In this document: one piece after another, positions 1 through 10,139 of the stretch
Position numbering within the stretch: position 1 is the first letter of the stretch
Layout of the letters: the number at the start of each line of letters is the position of its first letter
Program-made: the position numbers and the translations under genes
Notes under the pieces: generated by a model
Database searches by the model: none
The model's input: the letters and a program-made list of their open reading frames with translations, nothing else
What the model was told of the DNA's origin: nothing
NCBI GenBank assembly: GCA_025055075.1
Contig: JANWYV010000004.1
Span: 1-64,000, forward strand
Direction of reading: 5' to 3'
DNA from: Blastocatellia bacterium
GTDB taxonomy: Bacteria > Acidobacteriota > Blastocatellia > HR10
DNA length: 64,000 nt

Positions 1-349
1 CCGTCCGACAGCTTTCAAAAGGCCCAGATCGCGCGCGGAGATTGAGCGTCTGTGCGCCCCATCTCGCGAGAAGAGATGGAGGACGTAACTGAAAGGCCGA
101 TGCACCACTCACGCCGTATTATTCAACGATTGCTCCCGTGCCGAGGGCTTCAGTCCGTATCGGTACGGTCTCACACCGACTCAGGCGATCGTCTTCCCGC
201 CACGACTAACGCGACTACCAACGTAAGGGTCGTCTAGGTGAGAAATGCCGCCCATGATTCGACCTCCTCGTCCGAGGCCTCTCCAAACTTCCGGTAGCCT
301 CAAGTATTCTGCCGGCTTGCCTATCGAGCCCTTTTTTGGCGGCGAGGCG
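1..349. other. Intergenic leading edge, no gene recognised
   Basis: Short open frames exist on both strands, but none has a recognisable domain, a Shine-Dalgarno (SD) sequence or a plausible composition. A small inverted repeat (CATCTC, 7-base loop, GAGATG) lies at about 60-78. The stretch sits downstream of the alanine dehydrogenase terminator and may include the end or control region of a gene outside the window. Confidence 0.4.
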
Positions 350-374
350 AAAAGGCCTCTCCCGAAGAGAGGCC
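350..374 (-). terminator. Rho-independent terminator of ald
   Basis: Read on the minus strand, an 8-bp perfect GC-rich stem (GGCCTCTC / GAGAGGCC) with a TTCGG loop is followed directly by TTTT. It starts about 16 bases after the alanine dehydrogenase stop codon, so it should end the leftward ald transcript. It is the clearest intrinsic terminator in the window. Confidence 0.75.
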
Positions 375-389
375 GGCGCTCCGCGCGCT

Positions 390-1502
390 TCACTCAATCT
401 CTTCAACGGGCGTATACGCCAATCCCTGGGATTCGGCGACGGCGGGATGGGTAACGTATCCCCGATATGTATTGACGCCCATCCGCAGGCCCGGATCGGA
501 ACGAATAGCGGCCTGAAATCCCAGCGAGGCGAGCTTCAGGGCATAAGGGAGCGTCACGTTCGTCAGCGCAAATGTGGATGTGCGCGGGACGGCGCCCGGC
601 ATGTTCGCAACGCAATAATGCAGGACGTCATCCACGAAGAAGACGGGATCGCTGTGTGTCGTCGGGCGCGAAGTCTCGGCGCATCCCCCTTGATCCACGG
701 AGACGTCCACGATGACGGCTCCTTTATGCATGCAGGAGAGCATCTCACGGGTGATGAGCTTGGGCGCCGCAGCTCCCGGGATCAAAACGCCGCAGATGAC
801 CAGATCCGCATTCTCGATGGCGTTCCAGATGTTGTAGGTGTTCGAAACGAGCGTGCGAATCTGACTTCCGAAGATGTCATCGAGGTATCGCAGCCGATCG
901 AGATTTCGATCAATGACGGTCACCTGCGCGCCCATGCCGACGGCGATGCGCGTGGCATTAGTGCCAACGACGCCCGCACCGAGGATGACGACTTTCGCCG
1001 GCAGGACGCCGGGGACGCCACCGAGTAAGACGCCGCGTCCACCATGGATCTTCTGCAAATACGTTGCGCCGACCTGCACGGCCATGCGACCGGCCACTTC
1101 GCTCATGGGCGTGAGAAGCGGTAACCGTCCCTCACTATCGGTGATCGTCTCGTATGCAATAGCCGTGACCTTGCGACGGAGCAGCTCGCGCGTCAACTCG
1201 GGAGCCGGCGCCAGGTGCAGATAGGTGAAGAGGATCTGCCCCTCGCGCAAGCGGTCGTACTCGACCGGCAGGGGTTCCTTCACCTTGATGATGAGATCGG
1301 CGCGTGCCCAGACTTCGGCCGGATCTTCCAGAATTTGCGCCCCGGCATCCTTGTACTCTTGATCGGAGATGCCACTGCCTTCTCCAGCTCTCGCCTCGAT
1401 GTAGACGGTATGCCCTTCTTCGCAGAGCGCCTTCACGCCTGCTGGAACGAGGCCGACGCGATATTCATCTGGCTTGATCTCCCTCGGAACGCCGATGATC
1501 AT
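390..1502 (-). CDS. ald: Alanine dehydrogenase
   Basis: NAD-dependent enzyme interconverting L-alanine with pyruvate and ammonium in the cytoplasm. The 370-aa product has the usual family length. The N-terminus [10 protein letters not shown] with Arg15, the KVKEPLP segment with Lys75, and His96 in TYLHLAP match known substrate-binding and catalytic positions. A Rossmann motif, GAGVVGTNA, lies near residue 175. The ATG at 1502 is chosen over an in-frame upstream ATG because AAGGAGGT precedes it at ideal spacing. It lies 91 bp downstream of an aldehyde dehydrogenase in the same direction and has its own terminator. The pairing suggests amino-acid catabolism, which is inference. Confidence 0.95.
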   Translation of the reverse strand: MIIGVPREIKPDEYRVGLVPAGVKALCEEGHTVYIEARAGEGSGISDQEYKDAGAQILEDPAEVWARADLIIKVKEPLPVEYDRLREGQILFTYLHLAPAPELTRELLRRKVTAIAYETITDSEGRLPLLTPMSEVAGRMAVQVGATYLQKIHGGRGVLLGGVPGVLPAKVVILGAGVVGTNATRIAVGMGAQVTVIDRNLDRLRYLDDIFGSQIRTLVSNTYNIWNAIENADLVICGVLIPGAAAPKLITREMLSCMHKGAVIVDVSVDQGGCAETSRPTTHSDPVFFVDDVLHYCVANMPGAVPRTSTFALTNVTLPYALKLASLGFQAAIRSDPGLRMGVNTYRGYVTHPAVAESQGLAYTPVEEIE

Positions 1503-1593
1503 GAGCACCTCCTTCGGATATGCCCGCGAGAGGAAGCTCGCCCCGAGCGCGCGCGGATCGAGCTTCCTCTCCACGGGATCACGCGCGATCGCA

Positions 1594-3174
1594 TCAAGAC
1601 GGGATCACGCTCAATTCGGCCGTGTCAATTTGCGCCCGCTGCAATCGGCCACTGTAGTCAATATAGACGGCCTTCCACTCCGTGAACAATTCGAGCGCTT
1701 GCACGCCTGCTTCGCGATGCCCGTTGCCGGTCTCCTTCGTCCCCCCGAATGGGAGATGCGTCTCGGCGCCGATCGTCGGCGCATTCACGTAGAAAATCCC
1801 CGTGTACATCTCGCGCATAGCGATGAACGCCTTATTGATGTCCTGCGTGTAGATGGCCGAGGAGAGCCCATAGCGCACGTTGTTCCCGATCTGAATAGCC
1901 TCTTCCAAAGAGCTGCACGGGATCACGGAGACGACCGGTCCGAAGATCTCCTCTTGGCAGATGACCATGTCCGGATGGCAATCGGCGAAGATCGTGGGCT
2001 CGATGAAGTATCCGTGGGCGTATTCGCCGTGCGTCAACCGATTCCCGCCGCACATGAGCTTGGCGCGATCTTGATTCTTCCCGATCTCGATGTAGTGGAG
2101 GATGGACTGCACTTGGGCTTCGTTGATGATCGGCCCCATCTCCGTGCGCTCGTCGAGCCCATTGCCGACCCGAAGCGCGCGCGCCCGCTCGACGAATTGC
2201 GCGAGGAATTTCTTGTAGACCTTCTTGTGCACGACGATGCGGCTGGAGGCTGTGCATCGCTGTCCGCTCGTGCCGAACCCACCCCAGATGGCGCCGTCCA
2301 CGGCCAGATCCAAATTGGCGTCATCCATGACGATGATGACGTTCTTCCCTCCCATCTCCAGGTTGCATTTCTTGAACGACGGGGCGCACGCCTCGGAGAC
2401 CTTGCGACCGATCTCCGTTGAACCGGTGAAGGAGACCAAGCGCACATCGGGGTGAGTCATGAGCGGCGTGCCCACGTTCGATCCCGAACCGGTCACGAGA
2501 TTGACGACGCCTGGTGGGACACCGGCTTCCTCGCAGGCTTTCACGAGATTGTAGACCGACAGGGGCGTATCCGTCGCCGGCTTCATCACCACGGTATTGC
2601 CGCAGAGGATCGCGGGCATGAGCTTCCACGCGGGGATCGCCATGGGGAAGTTCCAGGGAGTGATGATCGCGCACACCCCGACGGGCATACGAACGGACAT
2701 CGCGAATTTGTTCGGGAGCTCGGAGGGCGTCGTCTGCCCATAGAGGCGACGCCCTTCGCCTGCCGTGAAGTAGCAGATGTCAATGGCCTCTTGCACGTCG
2801 CCGCGCGACTCTTTGAGGATCTTCCCCATCTCGCGCGTCATGTCGCGCGCGAAGGCCTCCTTGCGCCGGATCAGGATCTCTCCCAGGCGGAACATGATCT
2901 CCGCGCGCTTGGGAGCGGGAACCAAGCGCCACTTGTCATATGCTTCGCGCGCGGCGGCGACAGCGCGCGCGACGTCCTCGGCGTTGGACTTCGGGAAGAG
3001 GCCAATGAGATCGCGTGTATCGGCTGGGTTCCGATTCTCGAAATACTCCCCCGTGACCGAAGGGACCCATTCTCCGTTGATGTAGTTGAAGAAGCGCGGA
3101 GCTGCCGCCGTCCGAATCGCCGGCGCCCCCTTCGCCGTTTTCGTTCGAGCGATCACTGTTTTCGCTTTCGCCAT
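1594..3174 (-). CDS. NAD(P)-dependent aldehyde dehydrogenase, probably for a semialdehyde
   Basis: Oxidises an aldehyde to a carboxylate. The 526-aa protein is a full ALDH-superfamily member with an extra, basic Ala/Lys-rich N-terminus of about 25 residues. Visible motifs are [10 protein letters not shown] and VVMKPA (cofactor binding), FTGSTEIG, the general-base Glu in NLEMGGKN, and the catalytic Cys in TSGQRCTAS. The C-terminal [17 protein letters not shown] segment recalls semialdehyde dehydrogenases of the ALDH7 and succinate-semialdehyde groups, but the substrate cannot be fixed. AGGAGGG precedes the ATG. It follows the diheme cytochrome gene after 27 bp, so the two are likely co-transcribed. 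Confidence 0.9.
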   Translation of the reverse strand: MAKAKTVIARTKTAKGAPAIRTAAAPRFFNYINGEWVPSVTGEYFENRNPADTRDLIGLFPKSNAEDVARAVAAAREAYDKWRLVPAPKRAEIMFRLGEILIRRKEAFARDMTREMGKILKESRGDVQEAIDICYFTAGEGRRLYGQTTPSELPNKFAMSVRMPVGVCAIITPWNFPMAIPAWKLMPAILCGNTVVMKPATDTPLSVYNLVKACEEAGVPPGVVNLVTGSGSNVGTPLMTHPDVRLVSFTGSTEIGRKVSEACAPSFKKCNLEMGGKNVIIVMDDANLDLAVDGAIWGGFGTSGQRCTASSRIVVHKKVYKKFLAQFVERARALRVGNGLDERTEMGPIINEAQVQSILHYIEIGKNQDRAKLMCGGNRLTHGEYAHGYFIEPTIFADCHPDMVICQEEIFGPVVSVIPCSSLEEAIQIGNNVRYGLSSAIYTQDINKAFIAMREMYTGIFYVNAPTIGAETHLPFGGTKETGNGHREAGVQALELFTEWKAVYIDYSGRLQRAQIDTAELSVIPS

Positions 3175-3201
3175 AGCTCTCCCTCCTTTGGAATTGGGAC
3201 T

Positions 3202-3465
3202 TCACTCGCGTGGATGACAATTCGTACACGCGAATGCTGCATCTCGCCATTTCTGCGGATGGGACGGGCGAAGCGGATACGACGCGGTTGGATTCTCCGG
3301 ATCATGACAGGTCAGGCAATCGGAGCGAGTCCGCGCCGCGCGATGCGATTCATCATGCGGCAACGGAGAGGGCGAGACGCGAGGTCTTGTGGAGAGGAAC
3401 ACGAGGAAAAGGATGACGCTCAACACGAATCCGGCAAAGATGACATCCGCCCGCTTGATCCGCAT
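3202..3465 (-). CDS. Small membrane-anchored diheme c-type cytochrome
   Basis: This 87-aa protein has one N-terminal transmembrane helix (about residues 8-26). A short periplasmic tail carries two CxxCH heme-binding motifs, CLTCH (about residues 50-54) and CTNCH (about 80-84), the second almost at the C-terminus. Extra histidines between them could serve as distal ligands. It probably carries electrons at the outer face of the inner membrane. Partners are unknown: its neighbours are an aldehyde dehydrogenase and a patatin-like protein, not a recognised respiratory complex. The start lies just downstream of a promoter-like sequence, giving a very short leader. Confidence 0.8.
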   Translation of the reverse strand: MRIKRADVIFAGFVLSVILFLVFLSTRPRVSPSPLPHDESHRAARTRSDCLTCHDPENPTASYPLRPSHPQKWRDAAFACTNCHPRE

Positions 3466-3479
3466 CGTCCGCCCCGGTC

Positions 3480-3509
3480 AATATATTACAGCCGACGCGA
3501 CAGAAGCAA
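3480..3509 (-). promoter_or_regulatory. Predicted promoter for cytochrome-ALDH-ald
   Basis: Minus-strand TTGCTT and TATATT are separated by 18 bp, placing transcription start near 3473, about 8 bases before the cytochrome ATG. The -10 box and spacing are good and the -35 matches partly. Confidence 0.45.
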
Positions 3510-3522
3510 GCGGACGCCCCCC

Positions 3523-4398
3523 TCATCGCCGCAGGGGGACGGCGCGATGACGGGCAATGAACAAGGCGCGGCGCAATCGGCTGAAGAACCCTTCCCGTCC
3601 CCGTCGAAGGAGCCTTTGACAATCGGGCAGGCGCTTTCGCGCCGCTTCCTCTCCCGCTCGAATCAGCTCATCGGCGTGTTCCAACTCATCCCAAGAGAAG
3701 GTCGCCACATCGGGCGAGATGAGCACATCGGCATGTTCGGCCATGTAGGATTGCGCGGTGAAAGAGAGGATGGCGAGCGCCTGCGTATAAATCTGGAAGG
3801 CGTTTCGCGGCGGCGCCTCCATGATGGGATAGGCGTTCACGTCCACGGCGATCACGCGTTCGGCCCCAAGCGTCATGGCCACGAGCGTGGGGAGGTTGGC
3901 GACGACGGCGCCATCCACGAGCATCCGGCCATCGTCATCGAAGACAGGAGTGAAATAGCCTGGGATGGCGCAACTGGCGCGGATGGCGAAGGCGAGATCG
4001 CCCGCGGTGAAGACGCGCATCTGTCCGGTCGCGATCTCCGTGGCGACGACGGCGAGCGGAATCCGCAGCTCCTCAAAACGTGTGACGGGGAAATGGGCGC
4101 GGATGAACGCCTCCATGCGACGCCCGTCGCGCAGGCCGAGCCGCGAGGGACGGAACCGCCCGAGGTCGCTCCACCGAATGTGGCGCGCCATTTCGATCAT
4201 GCGCTCGATGGAGATGCCGCTCGCGTAAGCGCCTCCAATGAATGCGCCGACGCTCGTCCCAACGATCAGATCAATAGGGATCTCGGCCTCCGCGAGGACC
4301 TTCAAGACGCCGATATGCGCTAATCCCTTGGCCCCTCCCCCACCGAGGACGAGCCCGATCTTCGGGCGACTCTTGGATCGGCGTCGTGTCCCGCTCAT
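3523..4398 (-). CDS. Patatin-like phospholipase family protein (RssA/NTE type)
   Basis: A serine hydrolase with the patatin Ser-Asp dyad, expected to cleave fatty acyl esters of phospholipids or lysophospholipids. The 291-aa sequence shows the glycine-rich oxyanion loop ([12 protein letters not shown], residues about 18-29), the nucleophile elbow GTSVG (about 46-50) and the Asp motif VDGA (about 163-166). There is no signal peptide or extra domain, as in short bacterial RssA-like proteins. It starts 24 bp after purQ and lacks a strong ribosome-binding site, so it is probably the last gene of the M16-MBL-purBSQ operon. The physiological substrate is unknown. Confidence 0.9.
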   Translation of the reverse strand: MSGTRRRSKSRPKIGLVLGGGGAKGLAHIGVLKVLAEAEIPIDLIVGTSVGAFIGGAYASGISIERMIEMARHIRWSDLGRFRPSRLGLRDGRRMEAFIRAHFPVTRFEELRIPLAVVATEIATGQMRVFTAGDLAFAIRASCAIPGYFTPVFDDDGRMLVDGAVVANLPTLVAMTLGAERVIAVDVNAYPIMEAPPRNAFQIYTQALAILSFTAQSYMAEHADVLISPDVATFSWDELEHADELIRAGEEAARKRLPDCQRLLRRGREGFFSRLRRALFIARHRAVPLRR

Positions 4399-4422
4399 GG
4401 AGCGCGAGGCGATGACGCGACC

Positions 4423-5127
4423 TCATTCGCGCGCCATCGCGGCCAAGACAAGGGCGAGCGATTGGAAGAGCGCGCGGCCATCGGAGCTGCCGAGGATCTC
4501 CTCCGAAGCGCGCTCCGGATGCGGCATCATTCCCAAGACGTTCCGCTCCCGATTGCAAATGCCCGCGATGTTGTCGAGCGATCCGTTGGGATTGGCGGCG
4601 TCGGTCACTTGTCCATGCGCATCGCAATAACGAAAGACGATACGATTCTCGCGCCGCAGCTCGGCGAGCGTCTCCGGATCGCAGTAATAGTTCCCTTCCC
4701 CGTGAGCGATCGGGAGCTGCAACACCTGGCCCCTCCGATAAAGGTGCGTGAAGGGGGTATCGGTCGCTTCGACGCGCACGTGCACGAACTGACAGAGGAA
4801 TCGGCGACCGCGATTCCGCATGAGGGCGCCCGGCAGCAGGCCGCTCTCGCAAAGGATTTGGAAGCCATTGCAGATGCCGAGCACGAAGCCCCCGCGCGCG
4901 GCGAACTCCCGCACGGCGCCCATGATGGGGCTGAAGCGAGCCAGCGCTCCCGCCCGCAGATAGTCGCCGTAAGAGAACCCGCCAGGCAAAATCACGGCAT
5001 TGTACTCGCCGAGCGACGTTTGCTCGTGCCAGATGAAATCGACCGGTTGACCAAGGACCTTGCTGATGACGTGATAGGCATCATGATCGCAATTGGATCC
5101 GGGAAAGACGACGACGCCGAATTTCAT
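4423..5127 (-). CDS. purQ: Phosphoribosylformylglycinamidine synthase subunit PurQ
   Basis: Glutamine amidotransferase subunit of FGAM synthase. It releases ammonia from glutamine for the fourth step of purine biosynthesis, working with PurS and PurL. The 234-aa protein begins [14 protein letters not shown]. It has the nucleophile Cys in GICNGFQIL (about residue 85) and the His/Glu pair in MMPHPERA near the C-terminus. The start at 5127 forms an ATGA overlap with the purS stop, so the two are translationally coupled. The synthetase subunit purL is not next to it. Confidence 0.95.
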   Translation of the reverse strand: MKFGVVVFPGSNCDHDAYHVISKVLGQPVDFIWHEQTSLGEYNAVILPGGFSYGDYLRAGALARFSPIMGAVREFAARGGFVLGICNGFQILCESGLLPGALMRNRGRRFLCQFVHVRVEATDTPFTHLYRRGQVLQLPIAHGEGNYYCDPETLAELRRENRIVFRYCDAHGQVTDAANPNGSLDNIAGICNRERNVLGMMPHPERASEEILGSSDGRALFQSLALVLAAMARE

Positions 5128-5378
5128 GCCGATCCCCCCTCGATCTCGACCCAATATTCTTCGAGCACGGGATTGGCGAGCACATCGCGCGCGAGCTGTT
5201 CCAAGAGAGCGCGCGCTTGTTCCTGCGAGATATGGTCCTCCAGCTCGATCTCGAAATATTTCCCCTGTCGAATCTCGCGGATGCTCTCGTATCCTAAGGT
5301 CCGAATGGCGTGGTGAATCGCTTGACCTTGAGGATCGAGGACGCTCTTCTTTAAGCGGACGTGGACGGTCGCTCTCAT
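5124..5378 (-). CDS. purS: Phosphoribosylformylglycinamidine synthase subunit PurS
   Basis: The 84-aa PurS bridges PurL and PurQ in the three-subunit FGAM synthase. Recognisable features are the opening beta strand [19 protein letters not shown], the central [14 protein letters not shown] and the C-terminal [15 protein letters not shown]. The ATG at 5378 overlaps the purB stop by ATGA, and its stop overlaps purQ in the same way, so three purine genes are read as one coupled unit. Confidence 0.93.
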   Translation of the reverse strand: MRATVHVRLKKSVLDPQGQAIHHAIRTLGYESIREIRQGKYFEIELEDHISQEQARALLEQLARDVLANPVLEEYWVEIEGGSA

Positions 5379-6709
5379 GATGGCTGTCCTCCCTCTCGCT
5401 CCGGTCGAGCGGCCGTTTCGCCGAAGACGCGGCGGAAAACGGCATCCACGTGTCGCAGCGCGCGATCCCAGCGAAAGAGGGCGTCCAGATCTTCGGAAGT
5501 CAATCGCGCGCGGATCTCGGGATCCGCACGCACCAGCTCTCGAAAATCGACGCCTTCGTCCCAGGCGCGCAAGGCGTGGCGCTGTACGATCTCGTAGGCC
5601 TGTTCCCGCGAGAGACCACGCTCGGTGAGGGCGAGCAGCAGCTCGCCGCTGAAGATCACGCCACGCGTCGCTTCCAAATTCGCCCGCATGCGCTCGGGGA
5701 AGACGACGAGCCGATCCAACAGCTCCGTCGTGCGATGGAGCAGATAGTCGGTGAGGATGCAACTCTCTGGAAGGATCAGGCGCTCCACCGACGAATGCGA
5801 GATGTCGCGCTCGTGCCAGAGGGCGATGTTCTCCAACGCCGCCTGCAGATTGGCGCGCACCACGCGCGCCAAGCCGCAGATTTGCTCAGCCACGATGGGA
5901 TTCCGCTTATGGGGCATGGCCGATGATCCTTTTTGTCCTTCGGCGAAAAACTCCTCGGCCTCGCGCACTTCGGTGCGGTGCAGGTGTCGGATCTCCAGGG
6001 CGATCTTCTCCAGACTGGAGGCGATGAGCGCGAGCACGGCGAGGAATTCGGCATGGCGATCGCGCGGGATGATCTGCGAGGAGATCGGTTCGGGCTGCAA
6101 GCCCAGGCGGCGGCACACGGCTTCCTCCACCCCCGGATCCAGATGCGCGAAAGTGCCGACAGCTCCTGAGATCTTCCCCACGCGAATCCGCTCGCGCACT
6201 TGAAGCAAGCGCTCCCGATTCCGCATCGTATCGGCGTACCACAGGGCGAGTTTCAGGCCGAAGGTGATGGGCTCGGCGTGCACGCCGTGCGTGCGTCCGA
6301 TCATGGGCGTGTCTTTGAACTCGAACGCGCGGCGCCGAAGGACTTCCGCCAACCGCTCCAGCCGCGAAAGGAGCATATCGGCCGAATCGCGAAGCAGCAG
6401 CGCCAATGCTGTATCCACGACGTCCGACGAGGTGAGACCATAGTGGATATAGCGGGCATCGGGACCGACAGTTTCGGCTACAGCCGAGAGGAAAGCGATC
6501 ACATCATGTCGGGTCGTGCGCTCGATCTCCTGAATGCGCGCCAGATCCACGCGAGCGTTCGCGCGAATGCGCTCCAGGGCTGACCGGGGAATACGTCCGC
6601 GTTCGGCGAGCACCTCGCAAACGGCCAGCTCGACCTCGAGCCATTTGCGAAACTTATTCTCCTCGCTCCAAATGGCCCCCATTTCGGGCAGGGTGTAGCG
6701 CGGGATCAT
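5375..6709 (-). CDS. purB: Adenylosuccinate lyase
   Basis: Catalyses two eliminations in purine synthesis, SAICAR to AICAR and adenylosuccinate to AMP, releasing fumarate each time. The 444-aa protein has the fumarase/aspartase signature [11 protein letters not shown] (about residues 260-270), the histidine region [10 protein letters not shown] (about 140) and the TTRHDVIAF segment. The ATG at 6709 is preferred over one four codons upstream because it makes an ATGA overlap with the preceding hydrolase gene. Confidence 0.95.
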   Translation of the reverse strand: MIPRYTLPEMGAIWSEENKFRKWLEVELAVCEVLAERGRIPRSALERIRANARVDLARIQEIERTTRHDVIAFLSAVAETVGPDARYIHYGLTSSDVVDTALALLLRDSADMLLSRLERLAEVLRRRAFEFKDTPMIGRTHGVHAEPITFGLKLALWYADTMRNRERLLQVRERIRVGKISGAVGTFAHLDPGVEEAVCRRLGLQPEPISSQIIPRDRHAEFLAVLALIASSLEKIALEIRHLHRTEVREAEEFFAEGQKGSSAMPHKRNPIVAEQICGLARVVRANLQAALENIALWHERDISHSSVERLILPESCILTDYLLHRTTELLDRLVVFPERMRANLEATRGVIFSGELLLALTERGLSREQAYEIVQRHALRAWDEGVDFRELVRADPEIRARLTSEDLDALFRWDRALRHVDAVFRRVFGETAARPEREGGQPS

Positions 6710-7500
6710 AGCTCGATCCACTCGCTCGGTCGGTCGTGCGCGGCAATACGGATGCGCCGCTCGGCCTCGCGGGCGAACTGAGACCCCCGCGCCGTGAGCG
6801 CCTCCACCGCCGCCAGACGCGCCAACTCCGGATGATTGTTCGTCCGACTCAAATGCACGAGCACAATGAACTCGGCGCGCCCATCGAAGTCCTCGCGCAA
6901 GAAGCGCGCCATCTCTTCATTGGAGAGATGGCCATGCCGGCTGAGGATGCGTTGCTTGACGCTCCACGGATACGGTCCGTTGCGCAACAATTCCAGATCA
7001 TGATTGGCTTCGAGGATGAGGACATCCGCTCCCTTCACGCGCTCGCTGACCAACTGCGGGATATAGCCGAGATCGGTCACATATCCCACCTTCACCCCCC
7101 CCGCTTCGATCGTGAAGGCGAGCGTATCGGCAGCATCGTGCGGGACGGAGAAGGGACGGAACGTCATCGGCCCGATCTCGAACGGGCACTCAGCCTCGAT
7201 GTAGGTCACAGCGGTGATGGGATCATCGGGATTCATGCGGTTCCACATCTCACAACTCGCCCGCGAGATGAAGATCGGGATGCCCAAAGTGCGCCCCAGC
7301 CGCGGGACGCTCCGAACGTGATCCGTGTGTTCGTGCGTGAGGACGATGGCGGAGATGCGAGAGAGATCTTCCCCGATCTCCCGAAGCCGCCGCGCCAACT
7401 CGCGAGCTGAGAATCCGGCATCCACAAGGACGCGCGTCGTGCCGAAGACGAAGAGCGTCGCGTTCCCCGAACTGGAACTTCCCAAGATGTTGATCCGCAT
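6706..7500 (-). CDS. MBL-fold metallo-hydrolase (YycJ/WalJ type)
   Basis: A 264-aa metallo-beta-lactamase-fold hydrolase. It has the zinc ligands THEHTDH (about residues 60-66), a later His in SVPHD and Asp in YVTDLG, and the LILEANHD block typical of YycJ/WalJ-like proteins, which include an exonuclease linked to replication. The start MRINILGSSSSGN is preceded by GGAGGG, which excludes a longer upstream start. It sits between an M16 peptidase and purB with a 4-bp overlap to purB. The substrate is not determinable from sequence. Confidence 0.88.
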   Translation of the reverse strand: MRINILGSSSSGNATLFVFGTTRVLVDAGFSARELARRLREIGEDLSRISAIVLTHEHTDHVRSVPRLGRTLGIPIFISRASCEMWNRMNPDDPITAVTYIEAECPFEIGPMTFRPFSVPHDAADTLAFTIEAGGVKVGYVTDLGYIPQLVSERVKGADVLILEANHDLELLRNGPYPWSVKQRILSRHGHLSNEEMARFLREDFDGRAEFIVLVHLSRTNNHPELARLAAVEALTARGSQFAREAERRIRIAAHDRPSEWIEL

Positions 7501-7522
7501 CCCTCCCTCCGAATCGCCTCGC

Positions 7523-8788
7523 TCAACACGCCAGCCGCTCGCGATCCACGCGCACACTGTCCAATCGTCCCAAAAGGACGAGAGCCAACGCCTCGGTTTG
7601 AAAGATCTCCTGCGCGAGCCGTTGGACGTCGCTCGTGGAGACGGCTTCGATGCTCTTGAGGATCTGGTCGTAAGTCGTTTGATGGCCGAAGTAAATCTCC
7701 TGCTGCGCGATATGAGCCATGCGCGCGCTGGAGGATTCGAGACTGAGCATGGTCGCCGCTTTCGCCTGCTCCTTCGCCCGCTGCAACTCCTCAGCAGGCA
7801 CCGGCTCGCGCTTCAAGCGACGAAGTTCCGCGACAATGAGATCGAGGACACGCAGCACGTTCTTCGGCGACGTCGCCGCATGAATGAGGAGCAGCCCCGT
7901 ATCGGAGAAGAGCATAGTCCCGGCGCTCGTCGCATACGCCAGACCATGATCCTCGCGAATGGTCTGGAAGAGGCGGGAACTGGTCCCTCCGCCCAAAATG
8001 GAACTCAGCAAGAGGACAGCGTGCCGATCCCGCGACCGCAGGCCGGGACATTGCGCGCCCAACAGAATTTGCGTCTCCGAGAGCTGTTCCTTCTCGTGCA
8101 AGACGATCTGAGGAGAAGGCCAGGGGGTCGTGTCGCGAGGACGCATTCCGCTATCGGGGATATGATCGAAATAGCGCGCCGCCAATTCGACCAAATGCTC
8201 GTGTTCGACCTGCCCCGCCGCGGAGACGATGAGATTCGGCGGCGTGTAGAGCTGCTGGAAATACTGCAGGATCACTTCGCGCGTGAGCTGGAAGAGCGTT
8301 TCCTCAGTCCCCAGGATCGGCCGTCCCAAACGATGCTGGGGCCAGAAATTTCGCAGGAAAAGCTCAGTGGCCAGATCATCGGGCGTATCCTCGACGAGCC
8401 GCATCTCTTCCAAGATCACCTGTCGCTCCTTCTCGATCTCCTGCGCGTCAAAGCGGGGTGCGGTCACCAGATCGGCCAGCAGATCGAAGGCACGCGGCAG
8501 ATGCTCGTCGAGGATCTTCGCCGAATAGGCGGCGCATTCGTGGCTGGTGAAGGCATCGAGTGTCCCTCCCAGCCAATCCGACTCTTCCGCGATCTGGCGC
8601 GTGCTCCTCCGCTCCGTCCCTTTGAAGACGAGATGTTCGATGAAGTGCGTGATCCCCGACTGTTCCATCGGTTCATGCCGGGATCCGGCGCGCACCCAAA
8701 TACCGAGGCTCACTGAGCGAAGGTGATCCATGCGCTCGCTCACGACCGTGAGCCCGCTCGCGGTCACCGTCTTGCGAATCCGCCGCAT
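7523..8788 (-). CDS. M16-family zinc metallopeptidase (mitochondrial processing peptidase-like)
   Basis: A 421-aa inverzincin. The inverted zinc motif HFIEH (about residues 48-52) and a downstream glutamate about 75 residues on define an active beta-type subunit. The remainder has the paired M16 domains, including the C-terminal segment with the ALVLLGRLD strand. There is no signal peptide, so it is probably cytoplasmic, like bacterial YmxG homologues that degrade peptides. It is the first gene of the operon running down to the patatin gene. Confidence 0.92.
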   Translation of the reverse strand: MRRIRKTVTASGLTVVSERMDHLRSVSLGIWVRAGSRHEPMEQSGITHFIEHLVFKGTERRSTRQIAEESDWLGGTLDAFTSHECAAYSAKILDEHLPRAFDLLADLVTAPRFDAQEIEKERQVILEEMRLVEDTPDDLATELFLRNFWPQHRLGRPILGTEETLFQLTREVILQYFQQLYTPPNLIVSAAGQVEHEHLVELAARYFDHIPDSGMRPRDTTPWPSPQIVLHEKEQLSETQILLGAQCPGLRSRDRHAVLLLSSILGGGTSSRLFQTIREDHGLAYATSAGTMLFSDTGLLLIHAATSPKNVLRVLDLIVAELRRLKREPVPAEELQRAKEQAKAATMLSLESSSARMAHIAQQEIYFGHQTTYDQILKSIEAVSTSDVQRLAQEIFQTEALALVLLGRLDSVRVDRERLAC

Positions 8789-8817
8789 ACGACTCGCCTG
8801 CTATTCGAGAGGCTTGA

Positions 8818-8847
8818 ATGCTAGCATGAGGCGGAGTCGAGTCGCAA
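8818..8847 (-). promoter_or_regulatory. Predicted promoter for the M16-purBSQ operon
   Basis: Minus-strand TTGCGA and TAGCAT are 18 bp apart in the 166-bp divergent region before the M16 gene. Both boxes are partial matches. Confidence 0.4.
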
Positions 8848-8954
8848 CGGGCTCAGCACGATGCCTTCTCTCGCTCGAGATGCTCGTTGCTCTTCGCTCC
8901 GAGAGTGTGAGATACTATGCCCTCTCACGCGATGCCAAGACAAAGGAGGAGAGG

Positions 8955-10139
8955 ATGAATCGAGAGCATACCGTGTCAGGACGTCTTCCCGTCCCTCCCT
9001 TGACCCAACTCTCCGAGGAAGAGGAGCTGTTCCGACAGAGCGTCCGGCAGTTCGCCGAGGAACGCGTTCGTCCCCTAGTCAAGACGATGGACGAAGAGGG
9101 GAAGTTCGACTCGGGACTCCTTCGAGACTTCTTCAAACTCGGCCTCATGGGCATCAATGTCCCGGAGGAGTACGGCGGCGCCGGCAGCAGCTTTTTCATG
9201 GCCGTGCTCGCCGTCGAAGAACTCTCGCGCGTAGATGCCTCTGCCGGCGTCGTCGTGGATGTGCAGAACACGCTCGTCAACAATGCCATCACGCGATGGG
9301 GATCGCCGGAATTGAAGGCGAAGTACCTGCCGCGATTGGCGACGGACACCGTCGGCGCGTACGCGCTCTCGGAAGCCGGAGCGGGCAGCGATGCCTTCGC
9401 CTTGCAATGTCGCGCCATCGAGCGAGGGGACCACTACGTGTTGACGGGGCGCAAGCTCTGGACAACCAACGCTATGGAGGCCAACCTCTTCATCGTCTTC
9501 GCCACGGTCAATCCCGATCTCGGCTATCGCGGCATCACGGCGTTTCTGGTCGAGCGCGACTTCCCCGGATTCGCCGTGGGGAAGAAGGAGGACAAGCTCG
9601 GCATTCGAGCCTCCTCGACGTGCGAACTCATCCTGGATGAGGTCCCAGTGCCCAAGGAGAACATCCTCGGCGAGGTGGGTAAGGGATACAAGGTGGCCAT
9701 TGAGACGCTGAACGAAGGACGCATCGGCATCGGCGCGCAGATGATCGGCTTAGCTCAAGGCGCGCTGCAATGCGGGATTCAATATGCCAAGGAGCGAAAG
9801 CAATTCGGTCGCCCGATCGCGGAATTCCAAGCCATTCAATTCCTGATCGCGGAGCTGGCGACGGAGCTGGAGGCCGCGCGCTTGCTCGTCTACAACGCGG
9901 CCCGCTTGAAAGATGCCGGCCTGCCCTTTGTGAAAGAAGCGGCGATGGCCAAGTATTACGCGTCGGTGGTGGCCGAGAAGGTCACGTCCAACGTCATTGA
10001 AATTTACGGGGGCTACGGCTTCACCAAGGACTATCCGGCCGAGAAGTACTTCCGCGACTCGAAGATCGGCAAGATCTACGAAGGGACGTCGAACATGCAG
10101 TTGCAGACGATCGCGAAGATCTTGCTTGGAGAGCGATGA
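8955..10139 (+). CDS. Acyl-CoA dehydrogenase (short/branched-chain type)
   Basis: FAD enzyme that introduces the alpha-beta double bond in acyl-CoA and passes electrons to ETF. The 394-aa sequence has the family's full N-, middle- and C-terminal domains. ALSEAGAGSDAF contacts FAD and substrate, LWTTNAMEA is the second signature, and the catalytic base is the Glu in IYEGTSNMQ near the C-terminus, as in short-chain and 2-methyl-branched enzymes. The ATG at 8955 follows AAAGGAGG. An isolated gene whose stop directly abuts the stop of the convergent heptose kinase gene. Confidence 0.93.
   Translation: MNREHTVSGRLPVPPLTQLSEEEELFRQSVRQFAEERVRPLVKTMDEEGKFDSGLLRDFFKLGLMGINVPEEYGGAGSSFFMAVLAVEELSRVDASAGVVVDVQNTLVNNAITRWGSPELKAKYLPRLATDTVGAYALSEAGAGSDAFALQCRAIERGDHYVLTGRKLWTTNAMEANLFIVFATVNPDLGYRGITAFLVERDFPGFAVGKKEDKLGIRASSTCELILDEVPVPKENILGEVGKGYKVAIETLNEGRIGIGAQMIGLAQGALQCGIQYAKERKQFGRPIAEFQAIQFLIAELATELEAARLLVYNAARLKDAGLPFVKEAAMAKYYASVVAEKVTSNVIEIYGGYGFTKDYPAEKYFRDSKIGKIYEGTSNMQLQTIAKILLGER

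Noticed and set aside
2452-4323. Long plus-strand open frame of about 620 codons opposite the aldehyde dehydrogenase, cytochrome and patatin genes
   Set aside because: It is antisense to genes with clear catalytic motifs, has no domain, and its composition (Arg/His/Asp-rich) is typical of a high-GC shadow frame.
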